Of a stretch of DNA of 64,000 bases, positions 18,315 to 30,940 are shown piece by piece (positions within the stretch are counted from its first letter, which is position 1; every line of letters begins with the position of its first letter). Origin of the DNA: Cacajao melanocephalus (lineage: Eukaryota > Chordata > Mammalia > Primates > Pitheciidae). Where the stretch lies: contig CAUYLG010017842.1 of the NCBI GenBank assembly GCA_963573385.1, positions 95,837 through 159,836 of the forward strand, given 5' to 3'. The translations under genes were made by a program, and so were the position numbers. The notes beneath the pieces were generated by a model. The model was not told where the DNA came from, ran no database searches, and saw nothing but the letters and a program-made list of their open reading frames with translations.

Positions 18315-18515
18315 ATCACAGACTTCAAGCCAAGTGCCTGGGTTCAAATCCCAGCTCCATCAATCACTAGTTAGAAAACGTTGAGAAAATTACCAGATAT
18401 AACTTTATCATTCACAAAATCAGGAAAAAAAATGTTTGGCTCATTGAATTTGTATACTTACATAAACCATCGATAACTAACTGGCACTTAGAAGGCACTC
18501 AATACTTTTTGGCTA
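18315..18515 (+). mobile_element. MIR SINE
   Basis: It has the MIR core GTGCCTGGGTTCAAATCCCA followed by a diverged 3' part ending TTAGAAGGCACTCAATAC. Confidence 0.8.
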
Positions 18516-18534
18516 TGATAATCACCATATCTGG

Positions 18535-18670
18535 ATATCCGTTCTATTTCTGTTCCAGCCCTCTAGAATGTAAGTCCCATAAGGGACTTGTCCTGTCTGT
18601 TTCATTCATTGGTGTATCCTCAGTATCTAGAATAACGTCTGGCACCTCATAGGCCATCAATATATTTTAG
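18535..18670 (+). mobile_element. L2 LINE 3' end
   Basis: It contains TAGAATGTAAGTCCCATAAG, CTGTCTGTTTCATTCATTGG and a GTCTGGCACCTCATAGG tail typical of L2. Confidence 0.75.
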
Positions 18671-19024
18671 AGTATATATTATAGGGCTTATTTGATAAGT
18701 GAGTAAGCCATGATTACATAGCAAACTGGAAACAGAGCTTCAAAATATGTTGTTTTTGCATGGCAGAATGCAATTCTGAAGAAAAGTTCAACAGCAAAAA
18801 GGGGAAGGTGCAGGGTGTCAACATAAGTCAAATATATTGTGCCATGAAGCTGGGACCCCACTAACGTGCAAATGCTCCTCAGAATGTTAAATAGTTCATA
18901 CCTGCAGCAGCAATGAAAAATCCGGGAACTCTCATAGGACTCCTATTAAACTTTGTGATTCTCTGCATTAATCACACTTTTTGGCCAAGCTTTGAAGTGC
19001 AATCGACAGTCATTTCATTTCTTT

Positions 19025-19312
19025 TCTTTTTTTGAGACAAGGTCTTGCTCTGTTGCCCAGGCTGGAATGCAATGGCACGATCATGGATTGCTGCAGCCTT
19101 AACCTCCTGGGCTCAGGCAATCCTCCTGCCTCAGCCTCCCAAGTAGGTAGGACTACAGGCACATGCCACCACACCTGGCTAATTTTTTATTTTTTGTAGA
19201 GATGAATTCTTGCTATGTTGCCCAGGCTGATCTTGAAGTCCTGGTCTTAAGCAATCCTCTGCCTTAACCTTCCAGGTGCTGAGATTACAGATGTAAGCCA
19301 CTACCCCCAGCC
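19025..19312 (-). mobile_element. Alu element (AluJ-like)
   Basis: The antisense Alu starts TTTTTTGAGACAAGGTCTTG and ends CTACCCCCAGCC. High divergence suggests the J group. It lies in the same sense as CCDC6. Confidence 0.93.
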
Positions 19313-20039
19313 TCTGAATTATGTTTATTTAAACAAACAACTATGAGGCATTTACCTTTAAGGATTCCATTCCATGCTTTAAAAGTATCATAGGAGGTAG
19401 TTAGTTGATAAGCAAGAAAAAAATTCAAGCAGGCATCACTATGCAGTATGATGTCTAGTGGAAAAACTCATGCCCAATTACTTTTAGAGTAAATATGCAT
19501 AATACTAATTGTGAGAAGTAGAAAAGTTCCTTTTTAAAGTTTCCTTTCTTCTTAAAAAATAACTTTGTTAAGACCTATCCTATGTAGCTGTTAGAATGCC
19601 ATACTTACAGGCACGTAGTATGCTCTATGCCCTTGTACTTTAACCAACATATCTGTGCTGGACATGCTCACAGTCATGTCTCAGCTCTCCACTGATTTTA
19701 CCTGTTTAGAAAAGTTTTAAGATGTTAGCCAATCAGGTTTTACTTTAGATTGTGAGGTCTGGCTCCAGCCAACAGAAATCAGACACAGCAGTAAGGATGA
19801 CCCCAAATGCGTAAGGAATAAATTTGTGTGTTTTCCTTTATTCATCACACTCTCGTGGCAAGATGGCTAGTGAGAGTACTCTTCTTGCAGACCAGGAAGT
19901 AAAAATTGCGTTGCTGAAAGATCCTTTGTCTCAGTGCTGACTTTATTTTGCGGCACTGAGCATCTATTTCCAGCACTAATCAAGAACTCTGAGAAGCAAA
20001 ATCAAGACAAAGCTGTCTTTACCCATATGTAACTAATGA

Positions 20040-20170
20040 TGCATATGTCTCTGAGTAGGTCACTCGCCTGCTGCAGCCCTGATGCCCTCATCCATGAAAT
20101 GAGAAGTTTGGCCTGGATGACACCTGCAGTCCCTTTCTGGCCTACCCATTCTCTATCATTCCTTTCCCAA
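20040..20170 (+). mobile_element. MIR SINE 3' part
   Basis: It reads as a MIR 3' half: CATCCATGAAATGAGAAGTT, then GGATGACACCTGCAGTCCCT. A second MIR-like patch follows at about 20200-20300, not separable by eye. Confidence 0.5.
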
Positions 20171-20751
20171 TTTCAAGACAGTAGCTGTCTTCAGTTGGAG
20201 CTAGTTCCATCACACATATTTAGAGCTAGAAGCAGCAAGGCAAATCATCATTTTAAAGCTGAGGAAACCGCTAGCCTGGAAGATGACATAACTCAGGCAG
20301 GGATACCACCAAGATAGGAATGGGTATCGGTCACTATGGCAGCTAAAATTGCTGGGTCTTGTTCAACCAGCAAGTACAGAGAAACTTGAGGGAAACATGG
20401 ATTTAGGGCAAATCATGCTGTGGTTTTTGGGCCTATCTCCTTTGCCAACAATACTTGGAAGTAGCAGAGTTGGGGGTAGCTGATGCCAGGGAAATATGGA
20501 CAGTTTAGGGAGTCTATGAGCGATTTTGGAAACAGACAAGATCAGGAAACATGGGTTGGAGCTATATGTGAATCTAGGCTCCTTCCTGGCAATTGTTGGT
20601 AGACTTACCAGCTATCAATCTACTGCCCACCTCAGCAAACCCGGGCACCCTGGGTGTGAAACTTGGGTTTACCGTCCCAATTTCCTCTACTAATTTATTT
20701 CCATGACGCAGGCAACACAGGAGGCCCCAACTCAGCAGTGTGGATTCTTAA

Positions 20752-21571
20752 GCACAGTAGGTCGTTGAATGTTCAACGTCCTCTTATTATAACGTTGACG
20801 GGGAAAAAGTAGATTCCCAGTGGGGCCTCTATGTACAGTTCACGTGTTCTCCCCATGTCTGTGTGGGTTTTCTCCAGATACTCGAGTTTACTTTCATATC
20901 CCAAAGAAGTGCAATCAGCATGTCTACATGGTCCCTCTGGAGTGAGTGACAGTGTATGTATGAGTATGTCCTGCAATGGGTTGGTGCCCTGGCCAGGGTT
21001 GGGTCCTGCTTTGTGTCCTGAGCTGCCAAGACAGGCTCCAGCCACCCTTGCTCTGAACTGGAATAAGCACATTAGAAAATCAATGAGTACAAATTATGGT
21101 AAAATACAAATTCATAAAAGTTTATGCTAATCATACAAATGCATGACAATCGATGATACAGTATGCAAGTGTTCAGCGAACCACTGTAATTGCTACCATT
21201 TGCTTTTGAACTGTGCGTTGGGAGGAGGTGCTCCTTACAATTTTCACTTTGTAAACATTTATCCCTTGATTTTACACGACTACTACGACCGTTACTCACT
21301 GATTCACTAAAAATGGTGTAATCATCTGGTTTTCATTAATCTTTCTTCAATACACGCCTAGCTCACATTTGTTTCAATGTTTAATATCAGAACTATGTCG
21401 GGTCTTTATATGAAGTTTGGTAATATTTTTGTGACCAGAAATATGTCATAGGAACATAACCTTTGTTTATATCAGTTAGCTTCTGGTAAAACTGATTTTC
21501 ACGTATGTTGTTTCACTTAGAGTCACTTTCCAAGAACTATACTGACAACATTAAGTGAGGACTTACTGCAT
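20752..21571. mobile_element. Tc/mariner-like DNA transposon fossil, copy A
   Basis: About 820 bp. The left end is ACAGTAGGTCG...; the right end is AAGTGAGGACTTACTGCA. The interior (20840-21080) is clearly homologous to 49190-49470, sharing TCTCCAGATACTC/TCTCCAGGTATTC, CATCCCA-type and CAGGCTC(C/T)(A/G)GCCACC blocks. No intact transposase is visible. I think of Kanga-type elements but am unsure of the name. Confidence 0.7.
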
Positions 21572-22840
21572 TGCATTACACAGGCTGGCAGTGCTATAGG
21601 ACCCTGTATTATCTTTAGCCCTGCAAAGAACAGGGCCTCTTGTTTTTTCAGTTTTAAAAATCTCAATTTTTCAGCATTGCTGAGGAGCACTGGCTGACAT
21701 TAAAGAGCAGAGAAATTAGAGGAAATCATATTGAGTCCCTTGGTTAACTTCCCTTTAAGTTCTTTATCTGTTTCTCCACCACTTCCTACCCACTTATAAT
21801 TCCAAATCCTGTATAGTTAGAGCCAAAGTGAACATATCAGTTCTGCCAATTAAAACAGATTTTCAGTGCTTACACTGTACTGGTCATTGCGCAATCTCAT
21901 AATATATGTTAAGTTTCCAGGGTAATAAGTTGGAAATTCTGGCTTCAGATGTAAAAAGCTGAGTGAGGCAGTGCTTTCAATATGCTGGTCTCTAACTGTA
22001 ATAATCTCCCTTCCACCTCCTTTCTAATAATATCTGATCACTTTTAAGAAGAATTGGTGTTCATGCAATCCATCGCCAAACATCTAATTCTTAGGCTAAC
22101 CCAAGCCCCTTACTGTGATTATTCCGTAAGCACCTAGCACCAAGGGATAGAGCTGATTTATTCATTGGAGCTGAATATTCATTGGAAAGGCTGCTTTGTA
22201 ATTAAGTCAGTTCAATGAACTGCCAAATTCTTTACTCCTCTTGAGTAGCTCTACTTTTCAGTGCAGGTTAATTAACGTCAGACCGGGTGTTCTTATTATG
22301 TTCCCAAAATAAATTTAGAACTTCTTCAGTGGATAAACTTAATATATAAAAATGCATCTGGCTTATTTGAATTCACAGCCGGTCTTACCTATCTCAGTAG
22401 ACAGATCCTGACCACCACCCAAAGAAGCAGAAAGGGAGTGGGGCAGCTGAGAGATGGCTCCCAATGCTACCACAGTTCTTTTTTACTATTGCATTTTTCC
22501 ATATTAAGAGGACTACGATGCTGGGGTGGGCATAAGGAATGTTTGGCAAAAAAGCCGGATGAGAACCCTAGCTAAATATTATACTCAGTTATAGGATTTA
22601 TGAAAGGTTTTAGTGAACCTTCTCAATCTGCTTTGAAAGGTTTTAGTCTAAGTACCATGTTATCACTACTATGGGAAAATCTGTTTTGAAACCCAAACAT
22701 CTGATTTATAAAAGAAATTTTGGAAAGCAGTCCATTATAACTGAGACACGTACTAATCCAGGCATAATAATGAGAAGGGAAAGCCTATGAAATAAAGGCT
22801 ATCATGTAAACAGAACACAAAGTTTGCCAGGCACTTAAAA

Positions 22841-23045
22841 GCCTGGGAAACACGTGAGTTCCGTCTCTACAAAAGAATAATTAGCCAGGTGCAGCGCCAT
22901 GCACTTCCAGTCCCAGCTACTCAAGAGGCTGAAGCAGGAGGATCCCTTGAGCCCAGAAGTTTGAGGCTGCAGTGAGCTATGATTGTGCCACTGCTCTCCA
23001 GTCTAGGTGGCAGAGCAAGCCCCTGTCTCCAAAAAAGGAAAAAAG
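22841..23045 (+). mobile_element. 5'-truncated old Alu (AluJ/FAM-like)
   Basis: It begins inside the left monomer (GCCTGGGAAACACGTGAG) and carries the right monomer with GAGCCCAGAAGTTTGAGGCT and a mixed A-tail. Confidence 0.85.
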
Positions 23046-23249
23046 ATAGCAGAATACTTTAAGACCCACATTAACCAAACTCTTAAGTTGGCCCAATTTT
23101 TTTTTTTAAAGTAAGACGCAAGTCACAAGCAAACACCAGAGTGTGTTGGGGATTAACACAACTTCCCAAAGCCTTCCAGGTTAGGTTTAAAGGTGAAGTC
23201 TAAAGGCCATTAATAGCTTAGCCCCATCTCCTATCACTTTACTATGTCA

Positions 23250-23320
23250 TTTTATAGATTTTCAAATGTTCAAAGTGCTGACCTGGGGTACATCAGTATC
23301 ACCTGGGAAAATTTAAGTAC
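23250..23320 (+). mobile_element. MER5-like fragment
   Basis: A short match to the MER5 block: CATCAGTATCACCTGGGAAA. Too short for firm assignment. Confidence 0.35.
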
Positions 23321-24805
23321 AATATTCAAAAAATGAATATAAGTCAGAAAAATGGTTACAGTTTTGCTTCTACTACACAAGCAGAGACAATAAAAGATCC
23401 TATCTTATTCCATCCTATTTTCCCATACATCTGAGTTAATCCAGATTGTGCTTCTATATTGGAAAGAAGTGACTAACAGGATTCATGAGGGGGCTATTAA
23501 AAATGTATCATGCGCATCTGACATGAAAATAGCTGAGAGCAATCCACAATGGTCCTCGACAAAGCCTTCACAAAGTAAAGCAATGGACACCAGTAAGGTA
23601 AAACAAGCAATGCTTGTGTCAGCTGTCTGTTCAGGTGACCAATAGAATTTTGCTCAGTCCTGGCATCCTCCTAAGGTGGAAGATATCTGACCCTTGCATT
23701 CTGGAAAACTGTCTTTAAAAAAAAAAAAGACAAAACAAGTAGTCAATCTGTGTTACAGATAAATTAACACAAGTGTTCATAGACCACGGAGTCCCCCCAG
23801 GTGTCTATTTGATTAATCAAGCTGTGATTGCTTTCAGAATTTTAAGAACAAGTTCTAGGTCATTACCACGGTTCATGCATGCTGGGAATAGAAAGAGCTG
23901 ATGGAAGTCTGCCAGTGAGAAGCAAGCAAAAGGGGCAGGAATGGTGGGTCACCTCCGAGACTAGAAGATCAAAGTTATAATTGAAAAGGAACTTACCAAG
24001 ATACATCTAAAATACAGAAAAAAGGAAAAATATGCAAAAAAAATCAGAAAGAACAATACAGCAAGATAAATATGGTCCCTTGGGTGAAAGTTAGGCTGTT
24101 GAAATTTATCTTCTTACTGCCCCACCCAATTTCTTAATGAACATCTGCTATTTTTATAATAGAAAAAACTTAGACATCTCATCTTAAAACACTGAGTTTC
24201 CTAGTGTAACTGAAGTAACAGTATATCCAAAAACAATCCATTAATGCAGTATTATCTGACACATTTAAAATACAGAATGAGCCAATCAACTTTCAGAAAA
24301 ATAAATGACAGTGAAAGCTCAGTTATTTGGAAGATAGACTTTTCCAGATAGCTCAGAGTTAACCTTCTTTAATACAGCTTACATCTTTTTTCTAAAAAAT
24401 TATGTTCCTATAAGAATTAGATTTGTTCTTTGAAATTGATATAATTTCAGGACAATATGAATATGCTATTATTAACATGAAAACACTACTTCATAACTTA
24501 TCAGTTCAATAAATTTTTTCAATGATGAGAAATAACTTAAAATAGACACACATTTAATCAATCATATTAATACAGTTTCTGGACTTAACATTTTTATCCC
24601 TTTGACAGCAAGGTAATATTACAGAAATTTGCATACTGGGTTCATTGCTCAAGGGGTTTCTTTTAACAGACAATTGCCATTGAGAGAAAGCAAGTTTCAG
24701 AGTATTGGGTATACATTCTTTTACTACATCAAGAGTTCAGTGGAAAGGTCCTTAGAAAAGAAATGTCATCTGTAACTGTTGCAAATCCATACTATCAGAT
24801 CAGTG

Positions 24806-24867
24806 GCCATCAGACTATTACCTAAAATAATAGGCAGTTCCTGCCATCAGACTATTACCTAAAATAA
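24806..24867. repeat. Tandem 25-bp microduplication
   Basis: The stretch from GCCATCAGACTATTACC to AAAATAA occurs exactly at 24806-24830 and 24843-24867, separated by 12 bases. Confidence 0.95.
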
Positions 24868-24872
24868 GCATC

Positions 24873-24975
24873 TTGCTGGGTGTGGGGGTGCATGCCTATA
24901 ATCCCAGCTACTTAGGATGCTCATGCAGAAGGACTGCTGGAACCTAGGAGTTTGAGACCACCCTGGGCAACACAG
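24873..24975 (+). mobile_element. AluJ-like fragment, 5' piece, cut by an LTR
   Basis: It reads as an old Alu up to CCTGGGCAACACAG, where the ERV LTR starts. A probable continuation (ACCAAGACTTCGTTCC) appears at 25825 after the LTR. Confidence 0.75.
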
Positions 24976-25822
24976 TGAAAGGAGCAGGGGGACAGAGAAA
25001 TTCTAGGCAGAAAAGGGCAGGTCCCTGGTAGAACCCCATCCTCAAGCCAAAAACCCTGAAACCACAGTCCAAAGTGAGAACTTATAACCCTGTTTTTCCA
25101 CTCCAATGTTGCCTTTTCCTAAACCACCAATGGTCCTGCCCCATGCCAGCCCACATATGGTGCTATGTTATTAAAAAACAAACCCAGACTCAGCCGGTAG
25201 ACAGGACTACAGCTGGACGCTGGAGAGAAACATCGACTTTGGAAGGACAGTTTGCTGGCATAACTTTGGAGAAGAATCCAGGCAGACTTCAGGGGAAGAT
25301 TACCTACCTGCCCCATTCCCTTTTCAGCTCCCATTCCTGCTAAGAGCCACGTTCATTGGCAATAAAATCTCCCACATTTACCATCCTTCAATTCGTTCAT
25401 GCAGGCTCATTTTTTCTAGGTGCCAGATAAGAGCTTGGGAGCTATGAGTGCAGATACAAAAGGCTGTTACACTGGCCTTCTGCCCTTGCTGGTGGAGGGC
25501 AGCCGCCCCATGCAAAAAGGCAAAGGGCCCACTGAACTGTTAACACTTAAGCTGTCTATGGACAGAACTAAAAGAGTACTGTAACACACCCTCTGGGGCT
25601 TCGGGAGCTGCAGGCACCTCCACCTAGATGCTGCTGTGGGCCTGCACAGAGCTCGCTCCTGCCAGTACCTAAGCAGCTGGCCGGTTCCAGCACCTGTTCA
25701 CTCCAGTTCCCATACTCCTTCATTACATACTCCCTCCTGCAAGGAGCTGAGAGTGGTGGGCTAAGTAAATGAGGCACCCCTGTCACAAGTCTGCAAAGGG
25801 GTCAGGGAAATATCCTGCTTCA
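24976..25822 (+). mobile_element. Solo ERV1-type LTR (LTR1/HUERS-P2-like guess)
   Basis: It starts TGAAAGGAGCAGGGGGACAG and ends about TCCTGCTTCA. A poly(A) signal AATAAA lies at 25361-25366 in the plus sense. Downstream blocks (GAACTAAAAGAGTACTGTAA, GGGGCTTCGGGAGCTGCAGG) are typical of class I LTRs. No gag, pol or env sequence adjoins it, so it is a solo LTR. The subfamily is a recollection only. Confidence 0.7.
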
Positions 25823-25921
25823 ATACCAAGACTTCGTTCCCCCCCAATCCAAAATATTATTAAAAGTTAAAATAAGTGTCTTTAAGAAAACAATAGGGCA
25901 ACTTCTCTTGCCCTAATGTGA

Positions 25922-25979
25922 TTTATCCAAAATGGAAGTTTTGGACAAACTTGATGTTCTTTATCCAAAATGGAAGTTT
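25922..25979. repeat. 20-bp direct duplication
   Basis: TTTATCCAAAATGGAAGTTT occurs exactly at 25922-25941 and 25960-25979, with 18 bases between. Confidence 0.95.
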
Positions 25980-26943
25980 CCTGGATAAAGAAATCATTTC
26001 TTTCTTGTCATTACTACATTCATCCCACTTCCTTACATAGGGAGGATGAGTTTACTTAGCCATTCATTCATTTGCTGTTTGTTCAGCTAGGGAGAACACC
26101 CTTCTAAGTCATCAACCGAATTCCTGTTTTGATCATAAAGAAACAGACCTGTGCATTTCACAGTTATAATTGGGAAGTCTCAGTACAGTATCTCTGGGTT
26201 TGACTGCTCTACTGCAGTACACCAGTGCCCTTCAATTTCACATGCAAGGTCTTTGCCCGCAGTGTGTGACCAGAAAATGCACATCATTGGATCATGACGA
26301 GCTGCCTCTCCTTTTGCACAGGAAATACATCGAGATTTCCCCTCCTATCATGTAACATCACCTGTGCAAACTGACCTACATGTGGCATCTGATGCTTCGA
26401 AATAAAGTCTTACAAGATGAAACACAGTGAGTTTTCTATTTAATTGAAATTAAGTCTAAGAAAGGAATTCTGGGGAATATTTTTCCTTTTTCATATCCTA
26501 TAGAGAGACTTATCTGTGTCCCTTGACAGAGCTCAGAGTCTACTTTCACAGGTCTGGAGTTGGCATCCCTTAGTTGGCTTCATCACATCCCAACAAATGG
26601 ATTCCAAAACAAATCAACTGAACAGAGAGCCTCCTGAAGCTTCTTTTGAGTATGGTGTATTGACCCTAGTTTTCTCACTTCCAAGGCACAAAATCCCACT
26701 TATTTTTCAGTTATTATCTGAGGTTTTTTCCCCACCTCTCTTGGACAAGCAGTAGGTGAGATGAATGTACTCAAGCTTCTCAGGCAACTGAAACATCACC
26801 GTAGATTTGCTATAATCAAATTCCCACCAAGCCGATTTCAGGGCTTAATATGATTATGTCTCCAACACAGCTTATCTAAATGTGCAGACGTAAGTTATGA
26901 TATTTTTTAAAAAACAGGGTAGCCAATTATAAATCCACTTAAT

Positions 26944-26994
26944 AAAAAAAAGAGAAAGAGAAAAAAGGAAGAGGAGGAGAAGATGAAGAAAAAA
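26944..26994. repeat. Homopurine tract
   Basis: Forty uninterrupted purines (26944-26983), then one T, then ten more. In the CCDC6 pre-mRNA this is a long pyrimidine tract in intron 3. Confidence 0.9.
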
Positions 26995-27417
26995 CACCAA
27001 TAGCTGTTCTTCTAGAGGAATTGCAATCTAGGTCATGTTTTTTCATTTTTGTACTTCTTTTTGTACTTGTTTTCCAAACTGTCTTGAAAGAACAATGAAT
27101 TACCTTTACAATGCAAATGTTTGATTTAAAAAAGATTCCAAGACTTCCATAATTTGAAATTCATATTTATAACTAAACTACAAAGCATGCATGGTAGTCA
27201 CTAAATTTCATTTCTTTAATGCAAGTGAACCCTCAAGGAACATGGTTTTTCTTTGTGTTTTTAAAATGGCACACAAAAATCAGTAGGTGCTCTACTCAGC
27301 CCAATTTCAATGGATTCCTCTCACTGTCAGAATCTGCAAGGGCAGCTTTTAACATGAATGGAATTCTAAACGAGACCCAGTATGTTCCTACTACCTGTGA
27401 ATTTAAGAAACACTATT

Positions 27418-27786
27418 GATATGGTTTGGCTGTGTCCCCACCCAGATCTCATCTTGAATTGTACTCCCATAATTCCCACATGTTGTGGGACGGACTAGAT
27501 GGGAGATAACTGAATCACAGAAGCAGTTTCCCCCATACTATTCTCGTGGTAGTGAATAAGTCTCATGAGATCTCATGGTTTTATCAGGGGTTTCTGCTTT
27601 TGCATCTTTCTTATTCTCTCTTTGTCTCTGCTATCCATGTAAGACGTGACTTGCTCCTCCTTGCCTTCCGCCATGATTGTGAGGCTTCCCCAGCCACGTA
27701 GAACTAGTCCAACTAAATCTCTTTCTTTTGTAAATTGCTCAGTCTTGGGTATGTCTTTATCAGCAGTGTGAAAAAGGACTAATACA
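27418..27786 (+). mobile_element. THE1-type solo LTR (MaLR)
   Basis: It starts TGATATGGTTTGGCTGTGTC and ends AAAGGACTAATACA, with the THE1 blocks TCCCATAATTCCCACATGTT, CTCGTGGTAGTGAATAAGTC and GGTATGTCTTTATCAGCAG. It is 369 bp with no internal region. Confidence 0.92.
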
Positions 27787-29189
27787 ACCACGTTCTACAA
27801 CAGTTAATAAAACCAAATCACCCAAGGATGTAAACCTGAACATGAGCCACTGGTCACTCAGTTCACTCATAAATCACAAAGACACACAGATTATCGGTAT
27901 AATTCACTAGAGTTAGTTGTTGTAGCTACTAGTAGCATCACAATTGTATGTGGACTGGCTATGATATCAGTTTGGGCATATTTTTGAAATGAATTACCTT
28001 CTAGACCAGCAAGGCAGAAAGGCCATCTTATATCCTTAGCACTACTGTTAACTGTTTTTAATAACTTAAAAGCCACTATTCTAAGAACTGGAAATGTGAA
28101 AGTTTTCTTTCCTTCCCGATAGACCTTAAAATATACTAAATATTTCCCTGCTTCATTAAGACAATGAAGAAAAATAAAATTTTGTCCTGAGGATTCAAAT
28201 TCATCATTCTAAACCCTGGCCTCTGTGATTTGCTGCAGCTGTAGATGGTGAGGGGCACTAAGCTGAGTGAGGGTCATTCCCTGTGCTGCCCCTGGAAGCT
28301 GGGGTCTCATCAAGCCCCTTTAAGTCACCCAATGTCATCTAGTGGCTGAAGGTAACCACTGAGCACAGTTAGCACTGAGGCTTGCACAAGCCTTGGTAGA
28401 GCTGTGTGGCTTCCTCCCATCTGGCATTCACTGGAAAGATAAGCTTAAGTCCTCAAGTATACCACACAGCAGATACCAAAACCTCCTCTTACTCCATGAC
28501 CCTGAAATAGAGTGGGGGAGTCAACTTCATATCTTCACAGCTCTTCTTCTCTTCTTGGCATCTTTATGTAGTACCTGCAAGCACTTTTTGCTACCTATTT
28601 TCTCTTTTCATTTCTGCCTCCTCTCCCACCTCTGCTTCCCTGCAACATGGCTGAACAGAGACCCACTTAGCCAGTGTGTATCTTTTCTTCTGCATCAATC
28701 TCAGAGCAGCTGCAGGCATTCTCTACTGGCTAGGGGGGCTGTTGTGCTATGGTGAGAGCACCACTACTCTAACTCCATCACATTACTCTACCCAGTGCAT
28801 CCCTCAGAACTGGCCTGCCTGGACCAGGATCCTCAAAGGCCAGGGACCTCCTGTCATCTTTCTTAGAAGAGTTTGTGACACACAGCAGGCAATATAATAC
28901 AGGTATATTGGATTAATGTAGGATGCATGCCAGACAATGGCATCAATAGCAGCATGGGCAAAAAAGAAACTTAAAGGGACCAGATCACAAATGACACATG
29001 AGCATAAATGTCCATAAATCAAGAGACAGATAACCAGTTTGAGGAAGGTGGTAAGATATTTGAGGCTTAAATAATATACACACTTATTTTCCTGGAAAAT
29101 AGGTAGGGCAAAGTACCATCGGAATTAATGACACTTTTCAGTATAAATGGCAGCAGCGACAATTTTTGGAGAGCTAACAGATTAGAGTC

Positions 29190-29470
29190 ACCAGGGATAC
29201 AATGTTAAGGTTAACCTTGCCTTGGCCCTCTGTCATCTTACAGGGAACCAGTAAGAAAGAAACAATTAAATAGAGCACTGAATGTTACAAGAGTAGGTCT
29301 GAAAATTATAGAAATATCTCATAGCACAGACACCTAACTGACTGGAAGAGGGACGCTAGTAAGGCCTGAGCAGGGATAGGATAGAGGAGGGAGAAAGTGT
29401 TCCAGGCAAAGGAAACAGATCCATGAAGATCTGGAGGCAGCAAAGCATTCGGCAAGGTAGAGCACTTCTT
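29190..29470 (-). mobile_element. L2 LINE fragment
   Basis: It has antisense L2-like wording: GTTCCAGGCAAAGGAAACAG and GGAAGAGGGACGCTAG. Boundaries are uncertain. Confidence 0.4.
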
Positions 29471-30819
29471 TCCATTACTGCATTGTGAAATTAGTTTAGT
29501 CTTTTGTGACCTACATTTTAATAAAAATGAAATACAATTAAATAGAAAACCAGTGCAAAGCATATAAGTACTGTTTAATGAAACTCATCACAGTGATACA
29601 TAAAATTACACATCATCGGTTTACTAGGTTATCATAGAAATGTATTTCTTGCTGTGCAGTCCACATTTGGATAATCCTGCATCAGAAAGAACTTCAGTAC
29701 ACGTGGAGTGTGAGGACAGGCAGGAAAGACAATTAATCCTCCCCAAAAACATACAGATAAGAATTATACCTGCTTCACAAAAGAGGTCAAATTGCATGCA
29801 TGAGGCTACACCGTTCATTACAGATGAAAGGGAGATTTGAACCCAGGGAAGTTTCCCTGGGCTACATGGGCTAAGATGTCATTATAAATGGATGCTAATA
29901 AACTAAAATTACCATACCAATCCTAAATCCAATCTTTACATATGGGGGTTTTAGTGCTATGGGAGAAGGGGGCCACCTCAGATATGGAAATATGTCCCTA
30001 ATTTCCAGGAATAACTGAAAAAAAGACACAGGACCAATTATAGGAAGGAAAAAGTAAGGGGCCTGGCACATGGTAGGCAATCGTATCACACCATGTAAGT
30101 GTTAGCTGAATTACATGACTAACCTTCCACTGATATAGTCCCCTATTTTTCTATAGCACTACTTAATAACCATGGAGTGTTTAACCCACGTACTGTATGC
30201 CACTGTTGTCTTCTTCCCCATCAGATCATTTTCGGAGCAGAGTACACAGAAGGCCCTCATGTCTGATGAGCTAAACTTCACTTAATATATAAACTAATGT
30301 GTGCCTCTTAATGCTAGACAAGGAAAATTTTCCCTAACTGGCAGAACAGATTATTTAGAATAAGATTTCTTGACATGTACAGAAAATTCCAAGTTCCAAA
30401 TGTTCTTACCATCACCTAAGAAAATGTGAATAGCAAATAAGAGATGTATAGTGACTGAGCTTGAACTAAAATCTTCGTGTCAGGGTTTATAGGCACTGGC
30501 TACCAGGGTTTGTTTAAAAAGCCCCAACAGCATTAAAGGCATGTTGATGAGATTAATCTGATTTACCAGACTAATACTGTGTGCTACAAAGACCACATAA
30601 TTTTACATTATTGTGAATATCCTTTTTTACATCTGCTTATAAATCGACTTTTGGCATCAAGCATTTTAAATGCTAAAGAAATGCCAAAAAGATAACTAAA
30701 ATAAATGATTAAGAGCTAATGCAGGCTGTTTCAACAGGAAAGCAGCAGAGTTCTTTGAAGCATAACAGATGACATTGTCTTTACTTTTGCAAAGGCTAAA
30801 GCCTTTCCAGGGTCTAAAA

Positions 30820-30940
30820 GACCACTAGGATGAGAACCAGGGGGCCCATATTTGCCACTCATTAGCTGGGTGACTTGAGAAACCCTCCCGATCTCTCTCT
30901 GGGTTTCCATTTCTGAGAAGGGAGCATGCAAGTTGGGCCA
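30820..30940 (+). mobile_element. MIR SINE fragment
   Basis: It has the MIR-like order CACTCATTAGCTGGGTGACT, then TCTGGGTTTCCATTTCTGAG. Confidence 0.55.

Noticed and set aside
20773..21130. Overlapping open frames of about 99 codons that resemble frames at 49117-49394
   Set aside because: The similarity is real but comes from two copies of one TIR-type repeat; frames differ in length and start, with no splice or promoter support.
28393..28897. 120-codon and 73-codon plus-strand open frames
   Set aside because: No recognised domain, and composition is Leu/Ser/Cys-rich, as in random translation of pyrimidine-rich DNA. Nothing else supports a gene.
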